From positions 98,865,698 to 98,929,697 of the forward strand of contig CM024758.1 in assembly GCA_014218235.1 (NCBI GenBank): a stretch of DNA of 64,000 nucleotides, given 5' to 3'. Under the pieces are notes generated by a model that was given only the letters and a program-made list of their open reading frames with translations, was not told the origin of the DNA and did not search any database. This DNA comes from Colocasia esculenta (taxonomy: Eukaryota; Streptophyta; Magnoliopsida; Alismatales; Araceae). Below are positions 1 to 10,563 of this stretch, in pieces (the first letter of the stretch is position 1; the number at the start of each line of letters is the position of its first letter). A program made the position numbers and the translations under genes.

Positions 1-1775
1 AGTTTCCCTAAATCATGGCACTACTGTTGACAGGGTTCAAGCACTTCAAATTTACACTAATCAGGTTGGGAACACCTAATCAAACCCTAATTGCGTTAAG
101 CATGCATAAACCATTCAATTTCACATGGAAATTTCACAACATGACCTATTGTTACCCAAATTTCGTGAAAATTTAACCACACACTGTTTGTAGGTTTCAG
201 ACTACACATGTTATTTTTAACAATTTTCTGAATTACATATAATTTACAGAAAATGAAATACTCATTCACATGCCACAATTAATTCAATTATCATGGAAGC
301 ACAACATAATTATCGGATTTGACAGTTCTCAGATCTGTATCTAACATGAACGTTGCCATAGAAATTTTATCTGAATTTATTGCACACTACATAATTTACT
401 GTAAATTTTTGACTAATCTACACATGCCCTCTATTTTCAATGCGAAAATTTCAATAATTAGCATGGTCATGAGAAAATTCTCGGATTTTCAGAACATGGA
501 CTGACATACATATACATCACCTGAAAATTTCGGGCAATCAAAATTTCACATGGACTATGTAAACAAAGGTCTATGTTCAGGACCCTTTTCTAACATGCAT
601 TTCAAATAAATATAATAATTATCATCATTTACAGAAATTCATCAAAAATTCACAACACATGCTATTAACTGCATTACATAACATGTAAGTTTACACTATA
701 TCCTCATGTGCAAAACTTCGGAAATTAGGTATATAAGGCAGAACAGTTTCCTGTTCTGTCCTGAAGAACTTAACGACAATGTCTGGCCGTTTAGAGGTGT
801 TAACGGCAGCATTGTCTGCCGCTAACTGAGGATCTTGACGGCAAGGGATCTTTCCATCAAGCTCCTATCTGTGCAAAAACACAGACCGAGCTCTGAAGAA
901 TGGGTGAATGTGAGGATCCAGGACACGAGGAAAATCTCATAAAATCTTTAAAACCTACTGGACACATACATGGACTACGGGGATGGGTTACTTGCCTTTT
1001 ACAAAGTCTCCAAAGGGATCAAATTTGCTGTTGAAGCTCTCCTTGGGCAGTGCCAAGAAGTCTCCTCCACAGCCTTCCCTCGGGTTCTAGGTCGAAGTAG
1101 CTGCCAAACCGAGGTTGGAGAAGCCTTCTCCTTCGTCCAAACTCCCTTTCAAAAGCAGTAGATCGCCGGGGGAAACTTTGAATCGCCGGATCTGAGCTCC
1201 CAAAGTTCAGTTCTCCTTCAGTTCAGCTAGGGTTTCCTTCTCCCTTTGCAAAGAGCTAAGAGAGAGTCTTTCAGGTTGCAAGGAGAGGAAGGTTTATAGG
1301 AAGTGGCTTGGGATATCCCGTAGGGCCTGATGGGAGAGCTGAGAGCCGTTGGGAACTTCTCCCCAATGGGTGAGCTAGCTTGCCCCGGAATTTCATGGTC
1401 TGCTGCGCACAGAAGTTCAGAGAAGTAGACGTCCACATAGATGGCCGTCTACTTTTGTGTTGGCGTCCATCGACATGGACGTTGACTCATCATGGACGTC
1501 CATCCATGTTAACGCCAATTTGCTCTTCGGCCAGAGCTTAAAAACATGCAGAAAACCATGCTTACACTATATATTACATGCCATATATGTAATATGATGT
1601 ACACACTACTACAACACACAACCATCCACTATTTACAATTTATTTACACATGCATACGTAAGTATACCAAGATAACATCGTACATAAGTATCTACATACG
1701 CATACATGATATATATATACACAAGATGACTCAACACACCATAAATAAAATGACAAACAATTCGAGGGCCTTACA
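1..1775 (-). mobile_element. Gypsy LTR fragment X (minus orientation), cut by window start
   Basis: Only part of an LTR is visible; the rest lies left of the window. Its right end reads CGAGGGCCTTACA, the same terminus as both LTRs of element A (5620, 13378), and it stops exactly where gag-like Gln-rich codons of H resume, so X inserted into the gag of H. On the minus strand it shows, in order, U3 with repeated ACGT-core motifs (about 1428-1515), a TATAAAC box near 1293-1300, an AAACCCTAG leader motif (1227-1235) and the splice-donor-like AG|GCAAGT (exon end 996). It could be a solo LTR or one LTR of a full element; the window cannot decide. The right flank TCAGC (1776-1780) would be its target duplication. 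Confidence 0.85.
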
Positions 1776-2807
1776 TCAGCAGCCTTAGCAGTTTCAGCCG
1801 TACCACCAGTAGCAGTAGCAGTTTCTGTAGCATCAGTAGCCGCCATAGAAACAACAGCCCCAACAGGCACCGTAGCGTGGGCATGGTCGTGGCCGTGTGA
1901 TGGCTCTCACCAGGGAGGAGGCCGAGGCGTCAAACCTGGTTATAGGTACTTTGCCTATCCTTGGTAGAGCTACTTGTGTTCTGGTTGATCCCGGTGCTTC
2001 ACTTTGTTTTACTTTCGAGGATTTTTACAAGTCGCTAGTTCGTCACACACCTGAGAGACAGTGTGATGTGATGGTTGATCTTCCGTCTGGTGATTACATG
2101 CGTTCTTTCGGTTACCTTGAGGGTGTCACAGTTGAGGTCTAGGGACATCAGTTGCCGGCCAGGGTACGCGTTGCAGCTTCGTGACTTTGATGTCATCCTT
2201 GGCATGGACTGGTTGGAGGCTCACTCGACTGTGGTGGATTGTCAACGGAAGACCGTGCGGTTTGAGATACCTGGAGTGCCTGTTCTTAGCTTCTGAGGTA
2301 TCCGGTCTACCCATCGACCTTTTATTTCTTTCTGTAGAGCTCGTCGTTTGATCCGTGATGGTTGTGTAGCATATCTTGCTTCTGTTTGTTCTTTGGAGCT
2401 TAGCGGGTTGTCAGTTTTTGATGTACCTATTGTTTGTGAGTTTTCTGATGTGTTTTTGGAGGATCTACTTGGGTTACTGCCTGAGCGGGAGGTAGAGTTC
2501 TCCATTGAGCTTTTGCTGGTACGATGCCTTTGTCCAAGGCACCATATCAGATGGCTCCGGCTGAGTTGCACGAGTTGAAGCGCCAGTTGCAGGAGTTGCT
2601 TGAGTTGGGTTCATTCATCCGAGTCATTCGCTGTGGGGAGCGCCAGTGTTGTTTTGAGGAAAAGGATGGCAGTTTGAGGTTGTGTATCGATTATAGGCAG
2701 CTGAATCAGGTAACAGTGAAGAACAAGTATCTGTTGCCAAGGATCAATGATTTGTTTGATCAGTTGCAGTCGGCCAGAGTGTTTTAAAGATTGACTTGAG
2801 ATCGGGT
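1776..2807 (+). pseudogene. H gag end, aspartic protease and start of reverse transcriptase
   Basis: Begins with a Gln/Pro-rich gag tail containing TAG codons where CAG would be expected, then the start ALTREEAEASN near 1900. The protease segment has VLVDPGAS near 1981; most relatives have D-S-G or D-T-G here, so the active-site triplet is altered. LGMDWL near 2200 is the conserved downstream protease motif. The RT opens with KAPYQMAPAEL near 2535 and LCIDYRQLNQVTVKNKYLLP near 2680-2745. At least one frameshift separates protease halves near 2110, and bases are missing near 2785 (ARVF then KIDLR). The frame stops at insertion A. Nonfunctional remnant. Confidence 0.88.
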
Positions 2808-5620
2808 TGTAACGACCCTCCCTATACGGTACGATTATACCAATCTACATCGGTATAATGAACGCCGTCACAGTGGGACATTTACCCAACATAACACTAG
2901 ATGAGATGTACACGAATAATAGAAGATTACAACGCAAATAAAATAAATCAATCTTATTCCATCATCATCATTCTATCCACAGTCCATATAGTAAGAGGGA
3001 GATACAAATGTCCACATAATACAATTCAAAAAAAATACATTATCCATGAAATATACACCACTTATTGGTTACATACCTTTGCAAAATGAAAGTACAATGT
3101 CGAAATCTCTACAACACAAGCTACTCCTCTCGCTCGGAGTCGCTCCTAACTATCTCCTCCTCGGAAATGGAGACACCTGTCACACTTGTATGCCGAAGCA
3201 AGAATGAGTCTAAAGAGACCCAGCAAGCAATCCATGAACACAACCATACACATATCACCTACACATGCTAGATTCCTAAGCAATTTAGAATAAACATGTA
3301 ACATGTTTCATATTATTTAAACAATTAAGTATCAAACCTATGACATGCTTTCTGCACTTTGTAACCAACATGTTTTAAATACTTAAATCTCACTTGATTC
3401 ATGTCACAATTTAACACAACTATAGCATGGAATTATGAATATGGTAAATATTGCACCTAGCATGAATTCTAGTCATTTCTCATGCAATTATCACATTTAC
3501 ACCTACCTTTTACTTGCTCTTTTGACATAATTTAAACATAATCACATGGTTTACACTTATTCACATATTAACACATTCGCTTTACAAATTCACATGCTCA
3601 TAGTTCACATTGTACACTTCACATGATCACATATTCACATTTTCACTTAGTTGCTGTGACACAGAGTCCAAATCACCACTAGAAGGACACACATATACAC
3701 ATTCACGTACCTATCACCTAGGCAACACAGTGATAGATCTTGGTTAACTGCACAGAACTGGGAGAAGCACTCTCCACCCTAACCAGTGGTACTTGTCCAC
3801 CTCCAGGATTTCATCCTAATTGCCCATATGATATCACACATATTGAATCTTCCCGTAGGGACTTTACTACAGTACAGTTCCACAGCCCTCTATGGTAGTA
3901 GTGTCACACATGGCACATTTTAACACATTTCACTTAAGTCACATATTTACTTACATTATTCCCATGCACTAATCATTTCATGCTCATGTACTTAAATACA
4001 CACACATGGTTCAGTTTTCCTAATATGATGCTATTGGTCACTGTAATAAAAACTCATACCACAGTCTTAATCATGTTGTAATCATTGCATTATAGAAGAA
4101 TTAAATTAACATGTTCATTTAGCAAATATTAACTGTTAAATTAACAACCACACCTACTGTCACCCAAACCGGATGAATTATTAATCACAGGTTGAAGACA
4201 GATAATACATTATATGCTCAATTTTTCAGATTTTTTGGACTTATACACTAATTATGATAATTAAAATAGATATCATGCATTTCCCATCAAGAAATTCATT
4301 TAGCATGGTTTAGATTCATACAGTGGTTCTAGCAGTTCAGAAATCTGAAAACAGTCATTATGCTGTAATGTAAAAATTATAAAATCCTAACTCACAACCG
4401 ATCTATTTATACAAGATTAAACATGGTCATTTTCAGCTTACAGTCAATTATAGAAATTTTAATAAATAACACAAATCACAGAAATTCAGTACCTCCTCAT
4501 GATATGACCTGCTGCCTGTACTGAACTCAACATAATTTCTACAGTAAACACAGACAACCACAATTCCGAATATGATCATACAGATGTGAAACTAGGGTTC
4601 TGTAAAACCCAGACGAACTTGGCGTCACATATGTTGCCGCCAACGGGGTTAACGACACCATCTGTTGCTGCCAACACAAGATCTTAATGGCAACAAATAT
4701 TTCTGTTAAGTTCATATCTGCAGAAATGTAGACTGAATGCACAAAACACAGTGAATGGGGTTTTCAGGACACGAGATAAATTCCCAAAAATTCTTGAGAC
4801 CTACCAGACATGGGTATGGACGATGTCCAAGGGTTACTTGCCTCTTAAAAATTTGCTAAATGGACTTATTTTCTAGAGAAGCTCTCCTCGGCCAAGCCAA
4901 GAAGCGCCCCAAATCTTCTCCCGAACCGGTTTTGTGTTGATGTAGCTTGCACACCAAAGTCGGGGAAGCCTTCCTCTATGCTCAGAGCTCCTTCCAGTCG
5001 AAGAGGATCGTCGGAAGATGCACCAAGTCGCCAGATCAAAGTCTCCAAAGTTCCAGGTTCGCACAAAAGGTTCTAGGGTTTTGACAAAAGCCAAAAGAAC
5101 CTAATCCGCCCTAATCTGGTGTTTTTATACCCTAGGGGAGTCGGGATACGTGATTAGGTAGGGATCCTATCGTTGGAAGACGGTTTCCAAAACAAGGGCC
5201 GAAGAAATTGCGGTCGTTTCCAGATCTGAAACCGTACAATTCTATAGAAATAGACGTCCACATTGTTGGCCGTCTACTGGGAGTTGGCGTCCATCGATCT
5301 GGATGTCGACTCACCTCTAACGTCCATGCATGTTGACGTCAATTGACCCTTCGGCCAGAACACAAGAATATCCAGAATTATATATATACACTATATACAT
5401 ACATGCAATTGTAATGTACAACTTAAATATTATATATACTATGTAAATACAACAATATGTACATAGTAAACTCATATAACATCATAATAACACAATATGT
5501 ACAGAATAATTACATATACATGTATGCATATACATATATACACAAGGCTATATACACAAGACAACTAAACATCACATGACCCAATAACTAAATAAAAAGG
5601 CAAAATTCGAGGGCCTTACA
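2808..5620 (-). repeat. 3' LTR of element A
   Basis: Runs from TGTAACGACC to GGCCTTACA on the plus strand. Read on the minus strand: U3 with ACGT-core repeats including the palindrome TTGACGTCAA (about 5330), TATAAAAA at 5122-5129, leader with AAACCCTAG (5073-5082), donor-like AG|GCAAGT (exon end 4842), the conserved 20-mer at 3780-3799, and the hairpin at 3205-3222. The acceptor that follows reads ACAAG instead of the ACAGG of the other LTR, so this copy has probably lost the 3' splice site. Long ORFs across it in other frames are not supported as genes. Confidence 0.94.
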
Positions 5621-5635
5621 CCCTCTCCCCCTTAA
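5621..5635 (-). other. Polypurine tract of element A
   Basis: On the minus strand the purine run AAGGGGGAGAGGG abuts the TG of the 3' LTR, the standard position for priming plus-strand DNA synthesis. The preceding GAGGACGAAG motif is typical of plant gypsy elements with chromodomain integrases. Confidence 0.9.
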
Positions 5636-5666
5636 AGAAAACTTCGTCCTCGAAGTTAGAACGACA

Positions 5667-8600
5667 CTACTCAAACAATTGGGGATACTTCTTCATCATA
5701 GCATCCTCAAGCTTCCACGTAGCCTCCTCTCTCGAGAAGTTCCGCCATAGCACCTTCACGGACGCAATGCTCTTCTTCCGGAGATGCTGAACCTTTCGGT
5801 CAAGAATAGCTACTGGTTGCTCAATATATGACAGATCTGGCTGGATCTCCACTGGCTCATGAGTAATAACATGAGATGGATCTCGGACATATCTCTTGAG
5901 CATGGATACGTGGAAAACATGATGAACAATAGCTAATGCTGGTGGTAAAGCTAGCTCATATGCCACACTGCCCAAATCTAGGACTTAATTTGCTATGCCT
6001 GCCAAATCTAACAACACCTCGAGTAGGTGAAACCTTCAGAAAAAACGTGCTCACCCACCTCGAACTCTAAATCCTTCCTTCTGTTGTCGGCGTAACTCTT
6101 CTGCCTATCTTGCGCCGCAACAAGCCTCTTCCTGATAAGCTGGATCTTATCTGAAGTCTCCTGCACTAACTCCAGACCAATCAACTGCCTATCACCAGTC
6201 TCCTCTCAACACAAAGGAGATCTACAAGGCCGCCCATACAACGCTTCAAATGGAGCCATACTAATACTCGCATGAAAACTGTTGTTATATGCGAACTCCA
6301 CAAGAGGTAAATGACGCTCCCAATCACCCTTCCAATCCACCACACACGCTCTCAACATATCCTCGAGTGTCTGGATAGTCCTCTCGGACTGTCCATCTGT
6401 CTGAGGATGGAACGCCAAACTAATCTTCAGTTCGGAACCTAATGCATCCTGAAGACCCTTCCATAACCTCGAAGTAAATCTCAGATCTCGATCCGAAATG
6501 ATTGACTTCGGCACACCATGCAACCTAACAATGCTACTAACATACAACCTAGCCAAACTCTCAACTGACTGCTTCTTCTTCATAGGCAAGAAATGCGCAG
6601 TCTTAGAGAATCTATCTACAATCACCCAAATCGAATCATTTCCCTTCACTGATCTGGGCAAACCCGTTACAAAATCCATAGTGACGGCCTCCCACTTCCA
6701 TACCAGAATCTCCATCTTCTGCATAAGACCAGATGGTCGCTGACGCTCGGCCTTCACTTGCTGGCATACTAAACACCTGGATACAAAATCCGCCACATCC
6801 TTCTTCATGCCAGACCACCAAAATGATCTCTTTAAATCCTGGTACATCTTAGCGTTACATGGATGAATAGAGAATCTCGACCTATGAGTTTCTGCAAGAA
6901 CATGTTCACGGACATCTACAACATCGGGAACACAAACTCTGTGATGAAATCTAATCACACCATCCTCATCACGAGCAATTCTCGCTTTGCCTACTAATTC
7001 CTGAAGCCTAGGATCAGCCTTCTGTTGCTCAATCACCTCATCAAGCACAGTAGACCGAATGGACAACTGAGCTACAAAAGCCTGACATAATAAAGGCTCT
7101 AGCTCGGTCATCGCACAAGTAGCATCCTCCAACATCTTCCATTCCTGCTGGAGTAAGGACCTCTTCTTGCTAAGAGCATCCGCTACGACATTCGCCTTTC
7201 CTGGATGATATTGAAGATCAAAGTCGTAGTCCTTGAGGAACTCATTCCATCTCCTCTGACGCAGGTTTAATTCCTTTTGAGAGAAAAGATACCTCAAGCT
7301 CTTATGGTCAGTGAACACCTCAAATCTGACACCATAAAGATAGTGCCTCCAGATTTTTAGTGCATGAACCACTGCCGCAAGCTCTAAATCATGAGTCGGA
7401 TAGTTACGCTCATGCTCCTTCAACTGACGAGAATCATACGCCACTACCCTTCCCTGCTGCATCAACACACAGCCTAAACCAATCCTAGATGCATCTGAAT
7501 AAATGGCAAATCCCTCTACACCACTCGACAAAATCAACACTGGTGCAGAAGTAAGCTTAGCCTTCAACAATTGAAAGCTACTCTCACACTCCTCGAACCA
7601 TACAAACTTCACACCCTTCCTGGTTAGCTTAGTCAAAGGGGCGGCGATAGATGCAAATCCCTCAATGAATCGCCGATAATAGCCCGCTAAACCAAGGAAA
7701 CTTCGAATCTCCGATGGGGTCCTGGGGATCTCCCAATCTAATACAGCCTGGACCTTTGCTGGATCAACTGCTACACCAGCACCAGAGATAACATGCCCAA
7801 GGAAATGAACCTCGCGCATCCAAAAATCGCACTTTCTGAATTTTGCATACAACTTGTGCTCTCGGAGAACTTCTAAAACAACCCTTAAATGCTGATGGTG
7901 TGTAGCCTCATCTGGAGAATAGGCTAGCACATCATCGATGAACACCACTACAAAACTATCTAGATAAGGTCTAAACACCCTGTTCATGAGATCATGAACG
8001 CTGCAGGGGCGTTGGTTGGACCAAACGGAAGAACAAAAAACTCATAATGTACATAACGAGTCCGAAAGGCCGTCTTGGACACATCTTCACTCCTAATCCT
8101 CAACTGATTATAGCCAGACCACAAATCAATCTTGGAAAAGATTGATGCATTCTGTAGCTAGTCAAATAAATCATCAATCTGTGGCAAGGGATACCTATTC
8201 TTTATAGTTACCTAGTTGAGCTTCCTATAATCAATGCACAACTTAAGTGAACCATCTTTCTTCTTTACAAATAATATAGGTGCGCCCCAAGGGGATACAC
8301 TAGGGTGAATAAATCCCTTATCTAGCAAATCTTGCAATTGCTTCCTTAGCTCAGCTAATTCAGCAGGTGCCATCCGATATGGAACCTTTGAGATAGGAGA
8401 GGTGCCTCGAAGCAACTCTATAGTAATGTCTATCTCCCTAACTGGTGGCAATCCAGACAAATCATCGGGAAAAATGTCTGGAAACTCCCTCACTACATCA
8501 ATCTCCTCAAGGGTCGGCGACTGATCAGCCTTTGGTACTAAGACTACACTGGCAAGAAAAGCGTCACAACCCTTGTTTACCATCTTCATCGCCTTCATGG

Positions 8601-9129
8601 CGGAGATAACAAACCTTCCCGCTAAGTTCCTTGGTAATGGATGTGAAAACTCATCCTCACTAGGAATACGAAAAACGATCTTCTTCCCACGACAATCTAC
8701 TAAAGCATAATGCTCCTCTAGCCAATCCAGACCTAGAATTGCATCATAGTCCTTCATCTTTAGCAAAAAGAAGCACCCTTCTAAGACTCGGTCCTCAATG
8801 CACACAGGTAACGACAGAATACACTTCCTAGTCGATACCGTTCCCGCAGGTGTGTGCACAGACAAAGGGACCTCCAACTCCTCAGCCTCTAATCCTAACT
8901 CTATTGCTAACTGCCTAGCAAAACGCTCGGAAATGAACGAGTGAGTGGCACCCGTATCAAATAAAACCCGAGCGTGCACACCCATGAAAAGAACCGTACC
9001 TTCGGTGACGTGCTCCGCTTGCTCGGCATCCTCTTGAGCTAACGCGAACACTCGAGCTTGGGCTCGAGGCCTTCTTGGTCTTCCTGTAGCTGGCGCTGCT
9101 GCTGTTGCCGCTGCTGGGGCTGGCGCTCC
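5667..9129 (-). pseudogene. Element A protease, RT, RNase H, integrase, chromodomain-like pol
   Basis: Protease LFDTGATHSFIS (near 8960) has an intact D-T-G. The RT starts with KVPYRMAPAEL (near 8380). The catalytic motif FIDDVLAYS lies at about 7917-7943, followed by RNase H (FAIYSDASRIGLG near 7490), the integrase HHCC segment (H at 6890, CLVCQQ near 6765), DFVTGL, SDRDLRF and DGQSERT with all three catalytic acids, and a chromodomain-like end, EEATWKLEDAM, near 5690. Breaks: TAG stops near 8215 and 8158 at Gln positions, a frameshift at about 8010, TGA for Trp at 6206, and a decayed linker at 5976-6200. The 593-residue open stretch 6206-7987 is the best-preserved gypsy pol segment here. 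Confidence 0.93.
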
Positions 9130-9786
9130 ATGCTGGACTCCCTGCTGAAGTCTAGGACAGTTCGGGATCTGATGCTCACTGCTCCCGCACTTTAAACACT
9201 TCCCCGCTAGCTTCCAGCACTCGGTACCTCCATGTGTCCTTCCACAGTGAGGACACTCCTTCTTGCCGTTGGGCCTGATGCCGGGGGACCGGGGTGCAAC
9301 TACCTACTGACTACTCGCCGCCACGAAACGCTGCGGTGACTGGTACACCGCCTTCTTCCTATCCTGTCGCTGGAATGGAGGCGCAGACCTCTTCTGCGAA
9401 GCCTTCTTCTCTTCTAGGTACTGCTCCATTTCGCTCTCCTGCCTACATGCAGCGCTAAGAGCCTCATCAAGGGTATGATGGTCAAACGCCACCAACCTCG
9501 ACCTCAGTGATGGCTTAAGGCCCATCACGAACTTCTTCACTTTCTTGTACTCATCAGCAATGATATGAGGTGCAGAATTAGATAATTCCGCAAACTTGGC
9601 CTCATACTCAAGTACTGTCATGGAGCCCTGAGTAAGAGTGAGGAACTCCTGCTCCATCTTGTCCTGGATATGCTCCGGGATGAACTTGACCCGAAAGAGC
9701 CTCACAAACTCATCCCATGCCACCTCAACAGCACCATCCTCAAACCGGGTACTCAGTAACGAAGCCCACCACACATCGGATCTCTC

Positions 9787-9867
9787 CTACAACAAACCAT
9801 CCATAAGGACCAGTCCTGACAAATCTAAATTTTAACATAAATACAAGCATATTTAACTAACAAATAC
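9787..9867 (-). other. 81-bp spliceosomal intron in gag of element A
   Basis: On the minus strand it begins GTATTTGTTAG and ends TTTGTTGTAG, is T-rich, and interrupts gag between ATYMLQ and ERSDVWW. Element G has the same protein region uninterrupted (LATFQLERDARAWW, near 56720), so removal restores a contiguous, in-phase (phase 0) reading frame. Splicing itself is inferred, not seen. Confidence 0.82.
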
Positions 9868-10077
9868 CTGTAGCATATAGGTGGCCAAGCTGACCTTATC
9901 CTCCTCAGCACACCTAATAGTTCGGAAGATCTTCTCGATCTCCCTCATCCAGCTCTCTGCCAACAATGGCTGACTCTCCCCCTTAAAAGAGGGTGGAGCC
10001 ATCCTCTTGATTCGCTCCATGATGGAAGGACCACCATGGCCAAGCTCCTGGAGAACTGGAGCTGGAGCCTAAGCCTG

Positions 10078-10164
10078 CTACAACAAGCAATATAAAGAGC
10101 ACATAAGCACATAACAATCATACATTTATTTAAAAACGGACTACTTCTATCTAACATTTCTAAC
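10078..10164 (-). other. 87-bp intron in gag of element A
   Basis: On the minus strand it begins GTTAGAAATG and ends GCTTGTTGTAG. It separates the N-terminal exon ending EVQ from the exon starting QA*APAPV (the stop is a decayed Gln). Length, T-richness and the identical TTGTTGTAG ending match the second intron. Support is weaker than for the 81-bp intron because this N-terminal part of gag is poorly conserved. Confidence 0.68.
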
Positions 10165-10546
10165 CTGAACCTCCAGCTGAGCCTAGAGTGCCGCCTGGGT
10201 ATGTGCCTGTGTCTGCATAGCCTGCACCAGGCCTTGCATGAACACTCTATAATCCACAGGCGGTGGTGGAGGAAGAACTGTAGGACCCTGGGGTGTTGGG
10301 GCCTACTGCTCATCCTTATCCTCACGCCTCTGCTCATCCTCACGGGCATGGGCACCACGCCTACCACGAGAAGCCATAGCCTGTAAAATAGTTTAAATCA
10401 CAGTTAGAAACTAAGTTATTTAGTCCTAACCATGTTCTTAACTATCTTTCATTCATTATTAATCATTTCTACGCATGTGGACTATTCTATAAAGACTTAG
10501 CATATTATGAAGATGATGGTTTACTCATGTACAATCTCAATTTGTT

Positions 10547-10558
10547 TCTCTGATACCA
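10547..10558 (-). other. Primer binding site of element A
   Basis: The minus strand reads TGGTATCAGAG five bases inside the right LTR, complementary to the 3' end of plant initiator tRNA-Met. It marks the right LTR as the 5' LTR and so fixes the minus orientation. Confidence 0.9.
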
Positions 10559-10563
10559 ATCTT

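Larger units (their letters stand above)
9130..10377 (-). pseudogene. Element A gag, three exons, with CCHC zinc knuckles
   Basis: Starts at ATG 10377 (MASRGRRGAH). Exon 1 (10165-10377) encodes a charged N-terminus and PPPPPVDYRVF. Exon 2 (9868-10077) encodes the capsid-like IKRMAPPSFKG and AESWMREIEKIFR. Exon 3 runs on from 9786 with SDVWWASLLSTRFEDG and ends in two zinc knuckles, CPHCGRTHGGTEC and CLKCGSSEHQIPNC (about 9155-9262). Joining the exons restores the usual gag order (ATYMLQ followed by ERSDVWW). Stops near 10307, 10071 and 9305 are TAG where CAG is expected. Gag packages the RNA and forms the particle. It runs in frame into protease, as usual for this clade. Confidence 0.88.

Noticed and set aside
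6498..6743. Plus-strand ORFs over the integrase of A and similar antisense ORFs over pol of B
   Set aside because: They mirror conserved integrase and RT codons on the minus strand and have no motifs of their own.
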